From positions 205,482-269,481 of the forward strand of contig NZ_KE383968.1 in the NCBI RefSeq assembly GCF_000423005.1: DNA of 64,000 bases, given 5' to 3'. Position numbers and translations under genes: made by a program. Positions within the stretch are counted from its first letter, which is position 1. Each line of letters begins with the position of its first letter. Source of the stretch: Gelidibacter mesophilus DSM 14095. Lineage in GTDB: Bacteria; Bacteroidota; Bacteroidia; Flavobacteriales; Flavobacteriaceae. Of the stretch, positions 36,797 to 47,600 are shown piece by piece. The notes beneath the pieces are model-generated. The model searched no databases and was not told the origin of the DNA. It worked only from the letters and a program-made list of their open reading frames with translations.

Positions 36797-38198
36797 AACT
36801 CGCACATTTAAATATATGGTAATGTTGACCGTTTCAGCATTTACCCTTCAAAGTTGTTTTGTAGCAAAAGACTATGACCGACCACAAGTTGATGAAACCG
36901 ATAATCTGTTCAGAACAGATGCTTTACAAACAGATACGCTTTCTATGGCAGACCTGTCTTGGAAAGAATTGTTTACTGACCCGTATTTGGTTCAGTATAT
37001 CGAGAAAGGACTTGAGAACAACATTGACATCCGCGTGGCCATGCAACAGGTCTTGGCAGCGGAAGCGTACGTAAAACAAGGAAAAGCAGCGTATTTTCCA
37101 GCGATTAACGGAGGCGCCTCTGTGACGCATCAAGAAATGTCAAAAAATAGCCAATTAGGTTCTTTTCTATCCAGCAGGTCTTCAGATCAGTTCGATTTAA
37201 CCGCAAATTTATCTTGGGAAGCTGATATTTGGGGCAAAATAAGAAGTAATAAACGTGCTTCTGAAGCTGATTATTTACGAATTGTAGCTATTCATCAAGC
37301 CGTAAAATCACGATTAGTATCTGACATTGCAGCAACTTATTACCAATTGCTTGCTTTAGACTCACAGTTGGAAGTTACCAAAAAAACCGTGATGGTGAGG
37401 GATAGTACCGTGAGCACGCTTCAAGCTTTAAAGGATGCCGGAACTGTAACTCAAGTAGCTGTAGACCAAAACATCGCACAGTACAACAATGCCAGAACCT
37501 TGCAAGTAGATTTGGAAACTGCCATTTTTCAGACTGAAAACGTGATGAGCATTCTACTGGGGCAACAGCCACAAAACTATGCGCGAAATATTCTAGATGA
37601 ACAACATTTACAAACTGATCTAAAAATAGGGGTTCCAACTACCTTATTAAGAAATAGGCCTGACGTTATTGCAGCCGAATACAATTTAGTGAGAGCTTTT
37701 GAGCTGACCAATGTGGCACGAGCGAACTTTTATCCCTCATTAACCATTTCAGCTTCTGGAGGGTTCCAAAGTTTGCAATTGGATGAATTGTTAAACTACA
37801 ACTCTTTATTTGCAAATATTGTAGGAGGATTGGCGCAACCAATCTTCAATCAACGTAAGATCAGAACTCAAAAAGAAGTTGCTGATGTTCAGCAAGAACA
37901 AGCTTTGCTAGAATTCAAACGTTCATTATTGGTTGCTGGGAATGAAGTTTCCAACGCTTTGTATTCCTATAACGCTGAAACCACAAAATTTGAGTTTAGA
38001 AATCTGGAAGTTGAAGCTTTGAGGAATGCCGAAAGAAACTCCTTAGAATTATTAAAAAACGGGTATGCCAACTACCTAGATTTATTAATTACCAGACAAA
38101 GTGTTTTAAATTCTGAGCTCAACGTCATTGACAGTAAGTTACAGCAATTGCTAACTATTGTTGAACTTTACGAGGCGCTTGGTGGCGGTTGGAAATAG
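36780..38198 (+). CDS. RND efflux outer-membrane factor (OprM/NodT lipoprotein)
   Basis: 472 residues. Signal and lipoprotein Cys26 (Cys23 if the second ATG at 36789 is used). Two OEP repeats with the helical-tunnel signatures (YYQLLALDSQLEVTKKTVMVRD; SLELLKNGYANYLDLLITRQ). It overlaps the permease by 17 bp. It completes a tripartite pump. Confidence 0.93.
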   Translation: MITMLKTRTFKYMVMLTVSAFTLQSCFVAKDYDRPQVDETDNLFRTDALQTDTLSMADLSWKELFTDPYLVQYIEKGLENNIDIRVAMQQVLAAEAYVKQGKAAYFPAINGGASVTHQEMSKNSQLGSFLSSRSSDQFDLTANLSWEADIWGKIRSNKRASEADYLRIVAIHQAVKSRLVSDIAATYYQLLALDSQLEVTKKTVMVRDSTVSTLQALKDAGTVTQVAVDQNIAQYNNARTLQVDLETAIFQTENVMSILLGQQPQNYARNILDEQHLQTDLKIGVPTTLLRNRPDVIAAEYNLVRAFELTNVARANFYPSLTISASGGFQSLQLDELLNYNSLFANIVGGLAQPIFNQRKIRTQKEVADVQQEQALLEFKRSLLVAGNEVSNALYSYNAETTKFEFRNLEVEALRNAERNSLELLKNGYANYLDLLITRQSVLNSELNVIDSKLQQLLTIVELYEALGGGWK

Positions 38199-38223
38199 AC
38201 TTAATTTTTTACAATTTTTATAT

Positions 38224-38253
38224 AAAAAAGACTTGGGCAACCAAGTCTTTTTT
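38224..38253. terminator. Terminator of the efflux operon
   Basis: Perfect 13-bp stem AAAAAAGACTTGG / CCAAGTCTTTTTT with GCAA loop. A and T flanks let it act for the convergent gene too. Confidence 0.9.
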
Positions 38254-38330
38254 ATGTTGTAAGCATACCCTTGGACACTCTTCTTTTAGTAAAACTTTAG
38301 GTCATTTTTATTTCATTAAACAGAAAAAAA

Positions 38331-39393
38331 TTAAAAGGCTTCTCCAATCCTAAAGTAAATTCCCCAATCATCTTTGCCAAGAGCACCATCCAATCCAATA
38401 TTAAATTGGCTCTTTTTAAAAGCCCTGTAACGGTATCCTGCGCCAATGCCTGGATAAAGTTTCCGTTAAATTCCGTAGTATCTGAACCATAAATAGTTGC
38501 CAATCCGGCAAAACCGACCAGGCCCATCTTATCATTAAAATTCCATCGGTATTCTCCTTGTATTGCAACTTTCCCGTCACCTCGGTATTTGGCTTCAGAA
38601 TACCCACGAATGTCTTGGCGACCAATCACTACTTGCTGTTCAAAAGTGATGTCTCCCAAACCAAAAACACCATAAACTCGTGCGGCCACAACATCGGTAT
38701 CATCTCTAACCGAAAAATATTGATTATATGCCACTGTAATTTTATTGGCTGTTTCAACATTACCTAACCATTTTTGATAGGTTTGCCATCTAAAATTCGC
38801 TTTTCTTCCTGCTCTTGCGTAATACACATTATCCCGTGTATCTGAAGTTATTTTAAACTGTATGCCATGGGTGGTATTATCCGTTTCTCCCATATCTTGC
38901 TCAACCAATGATTCTGAATGCGCGAAGGTGTAGGACATCCCACCATATAAATTATTAACAAGTTTTCGATCAAAACCCAAGCTTACCATAGCCGTATTTG
39001 TTCTATAATCATAAAAGCCAGGGGCCTCAAAGTCATCAATATAAAGCTGAGAATTCAAATTTCCATAAAATGCGAATAAATTAAAACGCCATGTATCTTC
39101 TGCCAAATATAATTTAGTGAACCCATTAAAAAATAAGATTTATTGGTAGTGTAAACTGCGGAAAGCCCAGACAAAGATTTTGGTGAAATTGTATCTTCCT
39201 TGTCAAATGGGTACATATACATAGGGATTACGCCAAACATAAAGTCTAAATTTTTATTATAGTTGATGTAGGGAACTACGTTAAACTCCGCGCCATTAAT
39301 GCTGTCTTTTACCTTTTTTGACTTTTGTGAAAAACAGGACATGCCCATTAAAAGCAAAATAAATACAGATAACTTGGCCGTTGTTATTTTCAT
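38331..39393 (-). pseudogene. Outer-membrane beta-barrel protein (BamA/surface antigen-like), two single-base frameshifts
   Basis: A 354-residue protein is recovered by adding one base at each of two homopolymers. A signal peptide (MKITTAKLSVFILLLMGMSCFSQ) starts at 39393. At a six-T run near 39128-39133 the frame should pass from KSYFF to NGFTKLYLAEDTWRFN. Near 38460 an AAA should be AAAA, giving KLYPGIGAGYRYRAFKKSQFN and a typical terminal EAF before the stop at 38331. The repaired protein has alternating short strands and a C-terminal Phe, like the D15/BamA-type surface antigen barrel. Either a real pseudogene or sequencing errors; both shifts are single losses in homopolymers. Confidence 0.8.
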
Positions 39394-39552
39394 AAAAAGA
39401 AGTTTTGTAGCTAAAAAATTACAATATATTTTACAATCCTGTAAGTTTGCTAATAACTAATATACAACTAATAAAATTTTATCTGTTTATCCAGAAGGTC
39501 CATTCTTGAATTCTCCTAATTTGTGACAGGTATATATTTAACCATAAAGTAT

Positions 39553-39560
39553 TAACTTTG
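39553..39560 (+). promoter_or_regulatory. Promoter core TAACTTTG
   Basis: Fits TAnnTTTG and lies 48 bp before the ATG at 39608. No good -33 element is spaced correctly. Confidence 0.4.
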
Positions 39561-39607
39561 CCATCCACAATCCATTTTATCCTAATCGAAACGCGTGTAT
39601 TATTGTT

Positions 39608-40003
39608 ATGAAAAAAGATATTGAAATCCCAAAAGTTGAAGACGTATATGTGGCGGTTGTTAATAAGTATAATGATATTTACAAAACACAAGATTGGAAT
39701 GCTTATATTATCAATGACAAAGACGTTGATTTAGAAGTGGTATTGATTGTTACCAGTGGTTATTCCGATAAAAAGATGACCTCCATTTTCAGGAAGAAAT
39801 TAGACGTGCTTCCCAAGAAAAGTTATGCGAAGATTGAATTGATGCAAGAAGACTTATTTGCCTTAAACAATGAATTCAAAGTTACTTTTTTTGAAGGCAA
39901 TACCATGCACGAAAAAAACTTTCTTTTCAGAAAAAACACTATTAACGAAAAGGCGTTGCAGAATATTCCGTTAATGAAGGTGAAGGGGGTTTTGGTCAAA
40001 TAA
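39608..40003 (+). CDS. Conserved small soluble protein, function unknown
   Basis: 131 residues, no signal or membrane segment. Beta-rich, with IEIPKVEDVYVAVVNKYND, LEVVLIVTSGYSDKKMTSIFRKKL and a basic KNFLFRKNTI stretch. Its conserved look (dense, charged, no low-complexity) supports a real gene. No domain recognised; no operon partner. Confidence 0.6.
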   Translation: MKKDIEIPKVEDVYVAVVNKYNDIYKTQDWNAYIINDKDVDLEVVLIVTSGYSDKKMTSIFRKKLDVLPKKSYAKIELMQEDLFALNNEFKVTFFEGNTMHEKNFLFRKNTINEKALQNIPLMKVKGVLVK

Positions 40004-40374
40004 CCAATTGCTGCGCAGGCAGGAATCTCATAATTAAAACAAAAAATCCTTGCTTTAACGCTACTACTTACCATCCAATCAAAATCATGGACAACATAGA
40101 AGACGCGACGTTGGAAATAAAGATTCCTGCCTTCCTAGGAATTAAGGCTACTTTATGCGATTAAAATTTGAATTAATTAGACACCAATTTCACAGATTCT
40201 ACTGATGCTGCAAAACATATAGTTGTCCATTATTTATAAACAAATAGGCAGCTCTCAATCAATTTAAAAAATTGTATAACACGAATTAATCAACGTTTTT
40301 ATAAGAACTTCGCGCCTCCTGCGCCTCCGCGACAAAAACTGCCAGCCTCCAACGTCGTGTTTTAACCTCTTTTT
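40004..40374. other. 371-bp intergenic region between small protein and gpsA
   Basis: No gene. It holds a half R1 element (40012-40026), an imperfect R1 palindrome (40123-40142) and a string of CGCCTCC/GCGCCTCCGCG words near 40311-40332. gpsA reads in from the right. Confidence 0.5.
40123..40142. repeat. Imperfect R1 palindrome
   Basis: ATTCCTGC-CTTC-CTAGGAAT; one arm is changed from GCAGGAAT to CTAGGAAT. Confidence 0.6.
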
Positions 40375-41376
40375 CTAATCCAATTTCTCCGTTAATTTCT
40401 TAAACGTTCGTTTCGGATCTTTTCCTTCGTATAAAATCGCATAAGTTGCGGCAATGATAGGCAACTTGTCTTTTCTTTCATTTTTATCAATAAGATCGTA
40501 GGCACTTTTGGTAGCATAATAGCCTTCCGCGACCATATTCATTTCCATTTGTGCCGATTTAACGGTATAGCCTTTCCCTATCATATTTCCGAACATTCTA
40601 TTTCGGGAAAATAGCGAATAGCCTGTTACCAATAAATCGCCCAAATATGCAGAATCATTGATATTGCGCTTCATTTTATGGCGTTTTTTAATAAAACGTT
40701 TCATTTCTCTAATGGCGTTACTCATCAAAACACTCTGAAAATTATCACCATACCCCAATCCATGCGCAATCCCAGCTGCTATGGCATAGATGTTTTTGAG
40801 CATTACCGCATATTCGATACCGATAATATCATCACTCGTGGAAGTCTTGATGTAGTCACTCGCCAAATTTTTTGAAATTTCTTTGGCTTTTTCTTCATCT
40901 GCACATGCAATAGTTAAATAAGATAGACGTTCCAATGCCACCTCCTCGGCATGGCAAGGACCAGAAATAACTGCGATGTTCTCAAATGGAACCTGATAGA
41001 TATCGTGGAAGTGCTCTCCCACCAATTTTCCGGTTTCTGGCATGATGCCTTTTACTGCAGATACAATGATTTTATCTTTAACATCCACGGTCATTTTCTG
41101 TAACTCGTCATGTATAAATGCCGATGGAATCACAAAAATTAGAACATCAGCGTAGTTTGCCATCTCATTGATGTCATTGCTGAGTTTTAACTGTGAGGTT
41201 TTAAACTCAACAGAACTTAAATAACTAGGATTGTGCTGTTCTTTTAGCAAGTGCTCTTTAATATAAACACTCCGCATATACCAACCTACTTCCTCCAAAT
41301 TCTCACAGAGCATTTTCACGATGGCAGTGGCCCAACTTCCGGATCCAAAAACGGCATATTTTATTGGTGTACTCAT
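40375..41376 (-). CDS. gpsA: NAD(P)H-dependent glycerol-3-phosphate dehydrogenase
   Basis: 333 residues. It makes sn-glycerol-3-phosphate for phospholipids from dihydroxyacetone phosphate. GSGSWATA at 11-18 is the Rossmann phosphate loop, GPCHAEE and the lysine-containing KNIYAIAAGIAHGLGYG are catalytic-region signatures. Monocistronic. Confidence 0.93.
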   Translation of the reverse strand: MSTPIKYAVFGSGSWATAIVKMLCENLEEVGWYMRSVYIKEHLLKEQHNPSYLSSVEFKTSQLKLSNDINEMANYADVLIFVIPSAFIHDELQKMTVDVKDKIIVSAVKGIMPETGKLVGEHFHDIYQVPFENIAVISGPCHAEEVALERLSYLTIACADEEKAKEISKNLASDYIKTSTSDDIIGIEYAVMLKNIYAIAAGIAHGLGYGDNFQSVLMSNAIREMKRFIKKRHKMKRNINDSAYLGDLLVTGYSLFSRNRMFGNMIGKGYTVKSAQMEMNMVAEGYYATKSAYDLIDKNERKDKLPIIAATYAILYEGKDPKRTFKKLTEKLD

Positions 41377-41588
41377 AAATATCTAAAGATTAATACAGTT
41401 CAAAAATACACAAAATATAGCGGTATATCCATTTCAAAAGTCCTGTTAGCAAAATTTTGGCACGTGTTTTGAAATCAATGAACCACGAACCTCCTAAAAT
41501 ATTGGCCTGTGAAATTGGCAAAAACATTTAAGTATTAGACTTGATTTGTGAAATGCCATAAGCGATATCCTAGAATAAAACAGAACAG

Positions 41589-42542
41589 ATGAAGACTATA
41601 AAATTACTTTTCGAATTTGTCATAGCGGCAACCTTATTCACCTCCTGTACTTCAAATGCAGTCTATGAAGAACCCCCTATTTCAATAAATCAGTTATTAG
41701 GTTCTTATGATTTATGGTATGTTGACATCAATCAAACAGCAGGTTATGGTGAAACTCCTTTTTTACAAATTGCATTTACCCTTACTTTTAAAAATGGTAT
41801 TCTGTTTGCCAATAATAACTTGGTTGGTTTTGGACCAAACGGACAAGGCAACGGATTAGGAATTGATGTGGGAGAATATGATGCTTATGATATGGTCTTA
41901 GATGTGTACCATGACCTTGATGGCTTTCAAAGTTTTGACGTGTATCAAGTAGATTACGACACCATTGAACTGTATAATCCTTTTAATGACACCTCGTACT
42001 TTTTACATGGGTATCAAAAATCAACTTTTGATTATGACTTCGTGTTTTATGACAATATCAACTATTTCTTGCAGGAATATAATGCCTGGGAAAAAACTTA
42101 TGTGAGTCAAACAGGCGCTCTGAATGATTTTGACAATGAAAATTATTTACAGTTTTTAGCGGGAGGCAATGACTCTGAATTTAGGAGTTCTCAAGACGTC
42201 AATATCAGTAATCCTGATAATATTTATTGGGACTATACGGGTATTTATGGTGTAGGTAATATTTCAGGAAATAGATACCTTAAAACATTAACATTAGATT
42301 ATGATTATTTTGACAATGAATTTTTCGAATTGAGCGTTATTAATGATCAGAGGATAAAGTTATACCATGCCAATTCTGGTACGACTTATGAATTTACTGG
42401 GCGTGGCTATATTCAATACATGAGAACTGCCGAAGGTAAATCTCTTGAAAGCAAAAGCAAATTAAAATCAGATGGCCTACTGAAAAAACGTAAGCAAAAA
42501 TCTGTTAAAAAAGATAACCCAAGGGTAAACGAAAGAAACTAA
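41589..42542 (+). CDS. Lipoprotein with two repeated beta domains
   Basis: 317 residues. Signal and Cys20 (TLFTSC). Two halves resemble each other: YDMVLDVYHDLDGFQSFDV...DTIELYNPFNDTSYFLHGY and LKTLTLDYDYFDNEFFELSV...QRIKLYHANSGTTYEFTGRGY. So the protein may be a duplicated small beta domain. A very basic tail (KKRKQKSVKKDNPRVNERN) closes it. Such lipoproteins are common in Flavobacteriaceae and are sometimes mislabelled as adenylyltransferases; no catalytic motif is seen. A terminator follows. Confidence 0.7.
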   Translation: MKTIKLLFEFVIAATLFTSCTSNAVYEEPPISINQLLGSYDLWYVDINQTAGYGETPFLQIAFTLTFKNGILFANNNLVGFGPNGQGNGLGIDVGEYDAYDMVLDVYHDLDGFQSFDVYQVDYDTIELYNPFNDTSYFLHGYQKSTFDYDFVFYDNINYFLQEYNAWEKTYVSQTGALNDFDNENYLQFLAGGNDSEFRSSQDVNISNPDNIYWDYTGIYGVGNISGNRYLKTLTLDYDYFDNEFFELSVINDQRIKLYHANSGTTYEFTGRGYIQYMRTAEGKSLESKSKLKSDGLLKKRKQKSVKKDNPRVNERN

Positions 42543-42569
42543 GTTTTGGTTGGTTATTTAGTTTCTAGA

Positions 42570-42608
42570 AACGCTCATCTGATTTATTTCAGATGAGCGT
42601 TCTCTTTT
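42570..42608 (+). terminator. Terminator after the repeated lipoprotein
   Basis: Perfect 13-bp stem AACGCTCATCTGA / TCAGATGAGCGTT with a 6-base loop followed by a T-rich run. Confidence 0.85.
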
Positions 42609-42707
42609 ATTTTAACAATATATTGTTATTTCCGATAATCGGATTTCAATTAGATGTTGTAAATTACCTCTCAAATCAATAGTTAAAACTTAAAAAACAT
42701 AAAATAC

Positions 42708-43217
42708 ATGGGACTATTTTCATTTATTAAAAACGCCGGAGCAAAGGTTTTTGGTGTTGGAAAAACAGACGCTGAAGAACAAGCGGAAGCAAAAGATGCT
42801 GCAAATGCGAAAGCTGCTGTAAAAGAACTTAAAACAAACGAGGCGGGCGCCAAAAAACTAGAAGAAACAATTAAAGACTTGAGATTGGAAGTTGAAAATC
42901 TAAAAATTAAGATTGATGATGACATGGCCACAATTACAGGAAAAGCCTTAGATCAGTCCACCAAGGAGAAAGTGGTTTTAGTTGTTGGTAACACTAACGG
43001 AATTGCATCAGTAGACGATCAAATGAGCGTAGATCATGCTGAGCCTGAAGCACGATTTCATACAGTGATCAAAGGTGATACTTTAGGGAAAATTGCAAAA
43101 AACTATTATGGTAATGCTATGAAGTATCCTTTAATATTTGATGCCAATAAACCGATGCTTACAGATCCTGATAAAATTTATCCAGGACAAGTACTCAGAA
43201 TTCCGAGTTTAGCATAG
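42708..43217 (+). CDS. BON/LysM potassium-binding-type protein (Kbp/YgaU-like)
   Basis: 169 residues, no signal peptide. The MGLFSFIKNAGAKVFG start matches E. coli Kbp (YgaU), followed by a helical stretch, a BON domain (about 80-115) and a LysM domain (HTVIKGDTLGKIAKNYYGNAMKYPLIFDANKPMLTDPDKIYPGQVLRIP). Kbp binds K+ in the cytoplasm; the same role is likely, with less certainty. Ends at a bidirectional terminator. Confidence 0.85.
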   Translation: MGLFSFIKNAGAKVFGVGKTDAEEQAEAKDAANAKAAVKELKTNEAGAKKLEETIKDLRLEVENLKIKIDDDMATITGKALDQSTKEKVVLVVGNTNGIASVDDQMSVDHAEPEARFHTVIKGDTLGKIAKNYYGNAMKYPLIFDANKPMLTDPDKIYPGQVLRIPSLA

Positions 43218-43220
43218 CGC

Positions 43221-43258
43221 AAAAAAAGAGTCTATTTTAAAAAATAGACTCTTTTTTT
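43221..43258. terminator. Bidirectional terminator
   Basis: A 15-bp stem AAAAAAAGAGTCTAT / ATAGACTCTTTTTTT between convergent kbp-like (+) and tlpA-like (-) genes. Confidence 0.9.
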
Positions 43259-43259
43259 A

Positions 43260-44582
43260 TTATAAGTCATTCAAGATGTTTTGTAATTCTTCTAAGGAGT
43301 CGGGCTTTGCAACAATTTTTTTATCCTTATCCAATATAAAATACGTTGGCGTCACTTCTACGCCGTATTCACCACCCAAATAGCGTCCTGAGGTTGCTTT
43401 ATCAATAACATGAATGAATTTAGGGTAATTCAAAATTTCCCTATCCCAAGCCTCATCTTCCCCTTGCGTGCCATAAGCGATAACTTTTAGTTTTTTGGCA
43501 TCAATTTCATCCACTGTTTTTCTGATTTCAGGCAGTTGTTCTAAGCAATGTGAGCATCCGCTATTCCAAAAAATGAGCAAATAATTCTTGGCACCCTCTA
43601 AATTATGCAACGATGAGGCAACCTTTTTGCCATCCTTCTCCATTTCAATAGGAAAATCTATGGCAATGGCACCAATGGAAGTGTTTTTATAGCTATTTAA
43701 AACCTGTACCAACACCGTATTATTTGCTTCTTTGGCAAGGACCATTAAGTAAGTATCCGTAATATAATTGGCCACATTAGTCTCTTCAATTTGCACCATA
43801 TTAGACCAAATAGCCTGTAAAAGAGCCATTTTTATTTCTGAATTGCCATTCCCAATATAGGTGACCAAATTATCAATCTGATGTTTATAGAAATCTTCTG
43901 TGGCATCTGGCGACATCCCAAAAATATACGCCATCACCCGATCCGTCAAAAACTCTGAGCTTTGTAAAAGTGGATTACTGAAATCTACATTCTCAAGATA
44001 AGTGTCTTTCAGGTTTTTTGAATAGGTCGAAATATCCTCATAAGTTTCCGGAATATAGGGCTTATTCGCTTTTATAAAAACCGAAGCAATAGTGCCTTTG
44101 GAAGCCAATTCAAAAGCGTCCTGTGTTTCTTTTAAGGTTTTGAAAATGTCCGTAAAGGCCTCTTTATCCTCACTTTTTTGAGCGTAAAAATTGCTGATGG
44201 CCCTGTTGATCATTTCAATGCTATTGGTATATGACGTCCATAATTTATTTTCATTGGACTCCTTAAACTCTAGACCTTCAGTTAAACTAAAGTTTAATAC
44301 AACATCCTCTTTGCCGCTATAGATAAGATCAAAGTTATTAGTTTCCTGAGGCACACCATAAACGATTTTATAAATGCCAGATGGATGGGTAGTATCCAAT
44401 TCAATTTTGAATTGCCCTTTTTCGTCTACCTTAGTTCTATCCACATATTCTGCTCCTGTAGGACTTGATTTATAGAGAAAAGCATAGGTAAAATCTTCTA
44501 CCGGAGAAAAGCTGCCTTCAATGGTGTGTTGTGCCATCAAAAGTGTTGGCAAAAGTGTTATCAGTAAAATCAATTTTTTCAT
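43260..44582 (-). CDS. TlpA-like thiol-disulfide oxidoreductase with N-terminal domain
   Basis: 440 residues. A signal peptide ends MAQ. An N-terminal DUF4369-like beta domain and a long helical middle precede a C-terminal thioredoxin fold with Cys343-Ser-His-Cys346 and the cis-proline segment VTPTYFILD. Periplasmic reduction of disulfides or cytochrome maturation is typical of this family; the substrate here is unknown. Reads toward a shared terminator. Confidence 0.85.
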   Translation of the reverse strand: MKKLILLITLLPTLLMAQHTIEGSFSPVEDFTYAFLYKSSPTGAEYVDRTKVDEKGQFKIELDTTHPSGIYKIVYGVPQETNNFDLIYSGKEDVVLNFSLTEGLEFKESNENKLWTSYTNSIEMINRAISNFYAQKSEDKEAFTDIFKTLKETQDAFELASKGTIASVFIKANKPYIPETYEDISTYSKNLKDTYLENVDFSNPLLQSSEFLTDRVMAYIFGMSPDATEDFYKHQIDNLVTYIGNGNSEIKMALLQAIWSNMVQIEETNVANYITDTYLMVLAKEANNTVLVQVLNSYKNTSIGAIAIDFPIEMEKDGKKVASSLHNLEGAKNYLLIFWNSGCSHCLEQLPEIRKTVDEIDAKKLKVIAYGTQGEDEAWDREILNYPKFIHVIDKATSGRYLGGEYGVEVTPTYFILDKDKKIVAKPDSLEELQNILNDL

Positions 44583-44674
44583 TCGATCGTTATTTTATTT
44601 TTTAATCCAAAAGTCATCCCACTATGGAGTTCAAAAGCTTGCAAGTTTTAATATCTGATGGTTATCTTCAATAA

Positions 44675-47600
44675 CTAAGCCACTATGGGTTTTAAGGCTG
44701 TTAAGGCTTGGTTAACTGTTTTTATATGCTCAAAGGTAAGCAATAAACGCAGGCCTGTTCGCGTGTCCTTTTCCTTCATTCTTGCTCTTCCAGGATAAGA
44801 TTGGATATATTGTAAGACTTTGGTAAACCCGTTACTTTGATAAAATGCACTTTTCTGATCGTTAATAAAATAACCTATCATCTTCCCTTGTTTCATCACT
44901 ACTTTTTCTAAACCAATTTGTGTAGCAACCCATTTGATGCGTACGCTATTTAATAAATCCACCACTTGTTTTGGCATTTCACCAAACCGATCAATGAGGT
45001 CTGTTTCAAATCGTTGAAGTTCTTCCTCGGTTTTAATTTCATTAAGTTTGGTGTATAAATTTAAACGCTCTGCAATATTGTTCACATAATCATCTGGAAA
45101 CAACAATTCAAAATCCGTATCAATGGTAATGTCCTTGACATAATCTTTTTCTACATGGTCATCTTGATACAAGTCTTTAAACTCATTTTCCTTTAGCTCT
45201 TCAATGGCTTCATTCAATATTTTTTGATAGGTATCAAAACCAATATCATTGATAAATCCGCTTTGTTCACCACCCAACAAATCACCAGCCCCTCTAATTT
45301 CCAAATCTTTCATGGCAATATTGAAGCCACTTCCCAACTCTGTAAACTGTTCTAGAGCGGTAATTCGTTTTCTTGCATCATCAGTCATGGCCGAATAATC
45401 CGGGGTGATAAAATAACAAAAGGCTTTTTTATTGCTTCGTCCAACACGTCCACGCATTTGATGCAAATCACTCAATCCAAAATTATTCGCATTATTAATA
45501 AAAATAGTATTCGCATTGGAGACATCCAGTCCACTTTCTATAATAGTAGTACTGACCAGAACATCAAATTCACCATTCATAAAACCAAGCATCAATTGCT
45601 CTAGTTTTTTACCTTCCAACTGCCCATGTCCAATACCAATTTTGGCATCTGGCACCAAACGCTGGATCATGCCGGCCACCTCTTTAATATTTTCTATCCG
45701 ATTATGGATAAAGAATACCTGCCCTCCGCGTTGTATTTCATAAGTCACCGCATCACGGATGGTTTCTTCACTAAACCGAATGACATGACTTTCTATAGGA
45801 TACCGATTTGGCGGCGGTGTTGTAATGACAGATAAATCTCGAGCCGCCATTAAACTAAATTGCAAAGTCCTTGGGATTGGGGTTGCTGTTAGCGTCAGAA
45901 CATCCACATTATCTTTGAGGGTTTTTAGTTTTTCTTTAACTGCCACGCCAAATTTCTGCTCCTCATCAACAATCAAGAGCCCTAAGTCTTTAAATTTTAC
46001 ATTTTTATTGACCAATTGATGTGTGCCAATAATAATGTCCAAATTACCACTTTCAAGACGCTCCAAAGTATCCCTTTTCTCTTTTGCAGTTCTGAATCGG
46101 TTTAAATAATCCACCGTTACCGGAAAATCTTTCAATCGTTCGGCAAAGGTTCTGGAATGTTGATAGGCCAAAATGGTCGTTGGCACTAATATGGCCACTT
46201 GTTTTCCATTATCTACAGCCTTAAAGGCAGCTCTTACTGCCACTTCCGTTTTACCAAAGCCCACATCGCCACAAATCAATCGGTCCATGGGGCGCTCGCT
46301 TTCCATATCCGCTTTTATATCAGCCGTTGCTGTACTTTGATCAGGGGTGTCTTCATAGATAAAAGACGCTTCCAGTTCCAATTGCATGGCACTATCCGGA
46401 TGGTATTGATAGCCTTTTTCCAATTTACGTTTGGCGTACACCTGAATCAAATTAAACGCAATTTCCTTAACTCTTGTTTTGGTCTTTTGTTTTAAGTTTT
46501 TCCAAGCATTGCTACCCAGTTTATAGATTTTTGGTGGCTTGCCATCTTTACCATTAAATTTGGTTATTTTGTGAAGCGAATGGATACTTAAATAAAGCAC
46601 ATCGCGTTCGCCATAAATCAATTTAATAGCTTCTTGTTTCTTGCCTTCAACATCAATTTTTTGCAGACCTCCAAAACGTCCAATCCCATGGTCAATATGG
46701 GTAACATAATCGCCAATATCAAGATTGGTCAATTCTTTTAAAGTGATGGCCTGTTTTTTGGCATAACCATTTTTAAGATGAAATTTATGATACCGTTCAA
46801 AAATTTGATGGTCTGTATAACAGGTTATTTTATTGTCGTGATCAATAAATCCTTGAAACAAAGACAATACAACGGTTTTATAATGCACACCATGTTCTAA
46901 GGCCCTATGGCGTTCCGAAACCACATCTTCAAAAATATCGTGAAAACGTTTTGCTTGTTGCTCGCTTACACAAGCAATATAATTGGTATATCCTTTATCA
47001 TGGTAGCTGTTGAGATTCTCAATCAGAATATCAAATTGTTTATTAAAAGAGGGCTGAGGTGCGGTTTGAAACTCTACAATTTGAGTACTCAACACTGTTG
47101 AAAGACCAAATTCAACCAGTGTAAAATCTAATAACTGTCGTTTTAATACTGCTGAACTACAGAATAACTCTTCAGGAGAAGCATGTTTTACTTCGCCAGA
47201 CAGAGTTTTAAAAGCCTCCTCGGCTTTTCCGAAAAAATCATCAATTCTCGAAAATATTAAATCGGCATTCTTAGTAAAAACAACTGTTTTTGAAGCCATA
47301 TATTTCAAGAAACTTTCTCTGTTCTCGTTTAGAAATTTATTTTCAACGTTAGGAATGACGTTGATTTTTTTGATTTTTTCGGTAGATAGCTGGGTTTCCA
47401 CATCAAAAGTTCGGATGCTGTCCACTTCATCTCCAAAAAACTCAATTCTATACGGTTCATCATTAGAAAACGAAAACACATCAACAATCCCTCCACGAAC
47501 TGAAAATTCGCCAGGCTCCGTGACAAAATCAACACGTTTGAATTGGTATTCAAAAAGTACTTCGTTTACAAAATCTATAGATAAATTATCGTTTACACTA

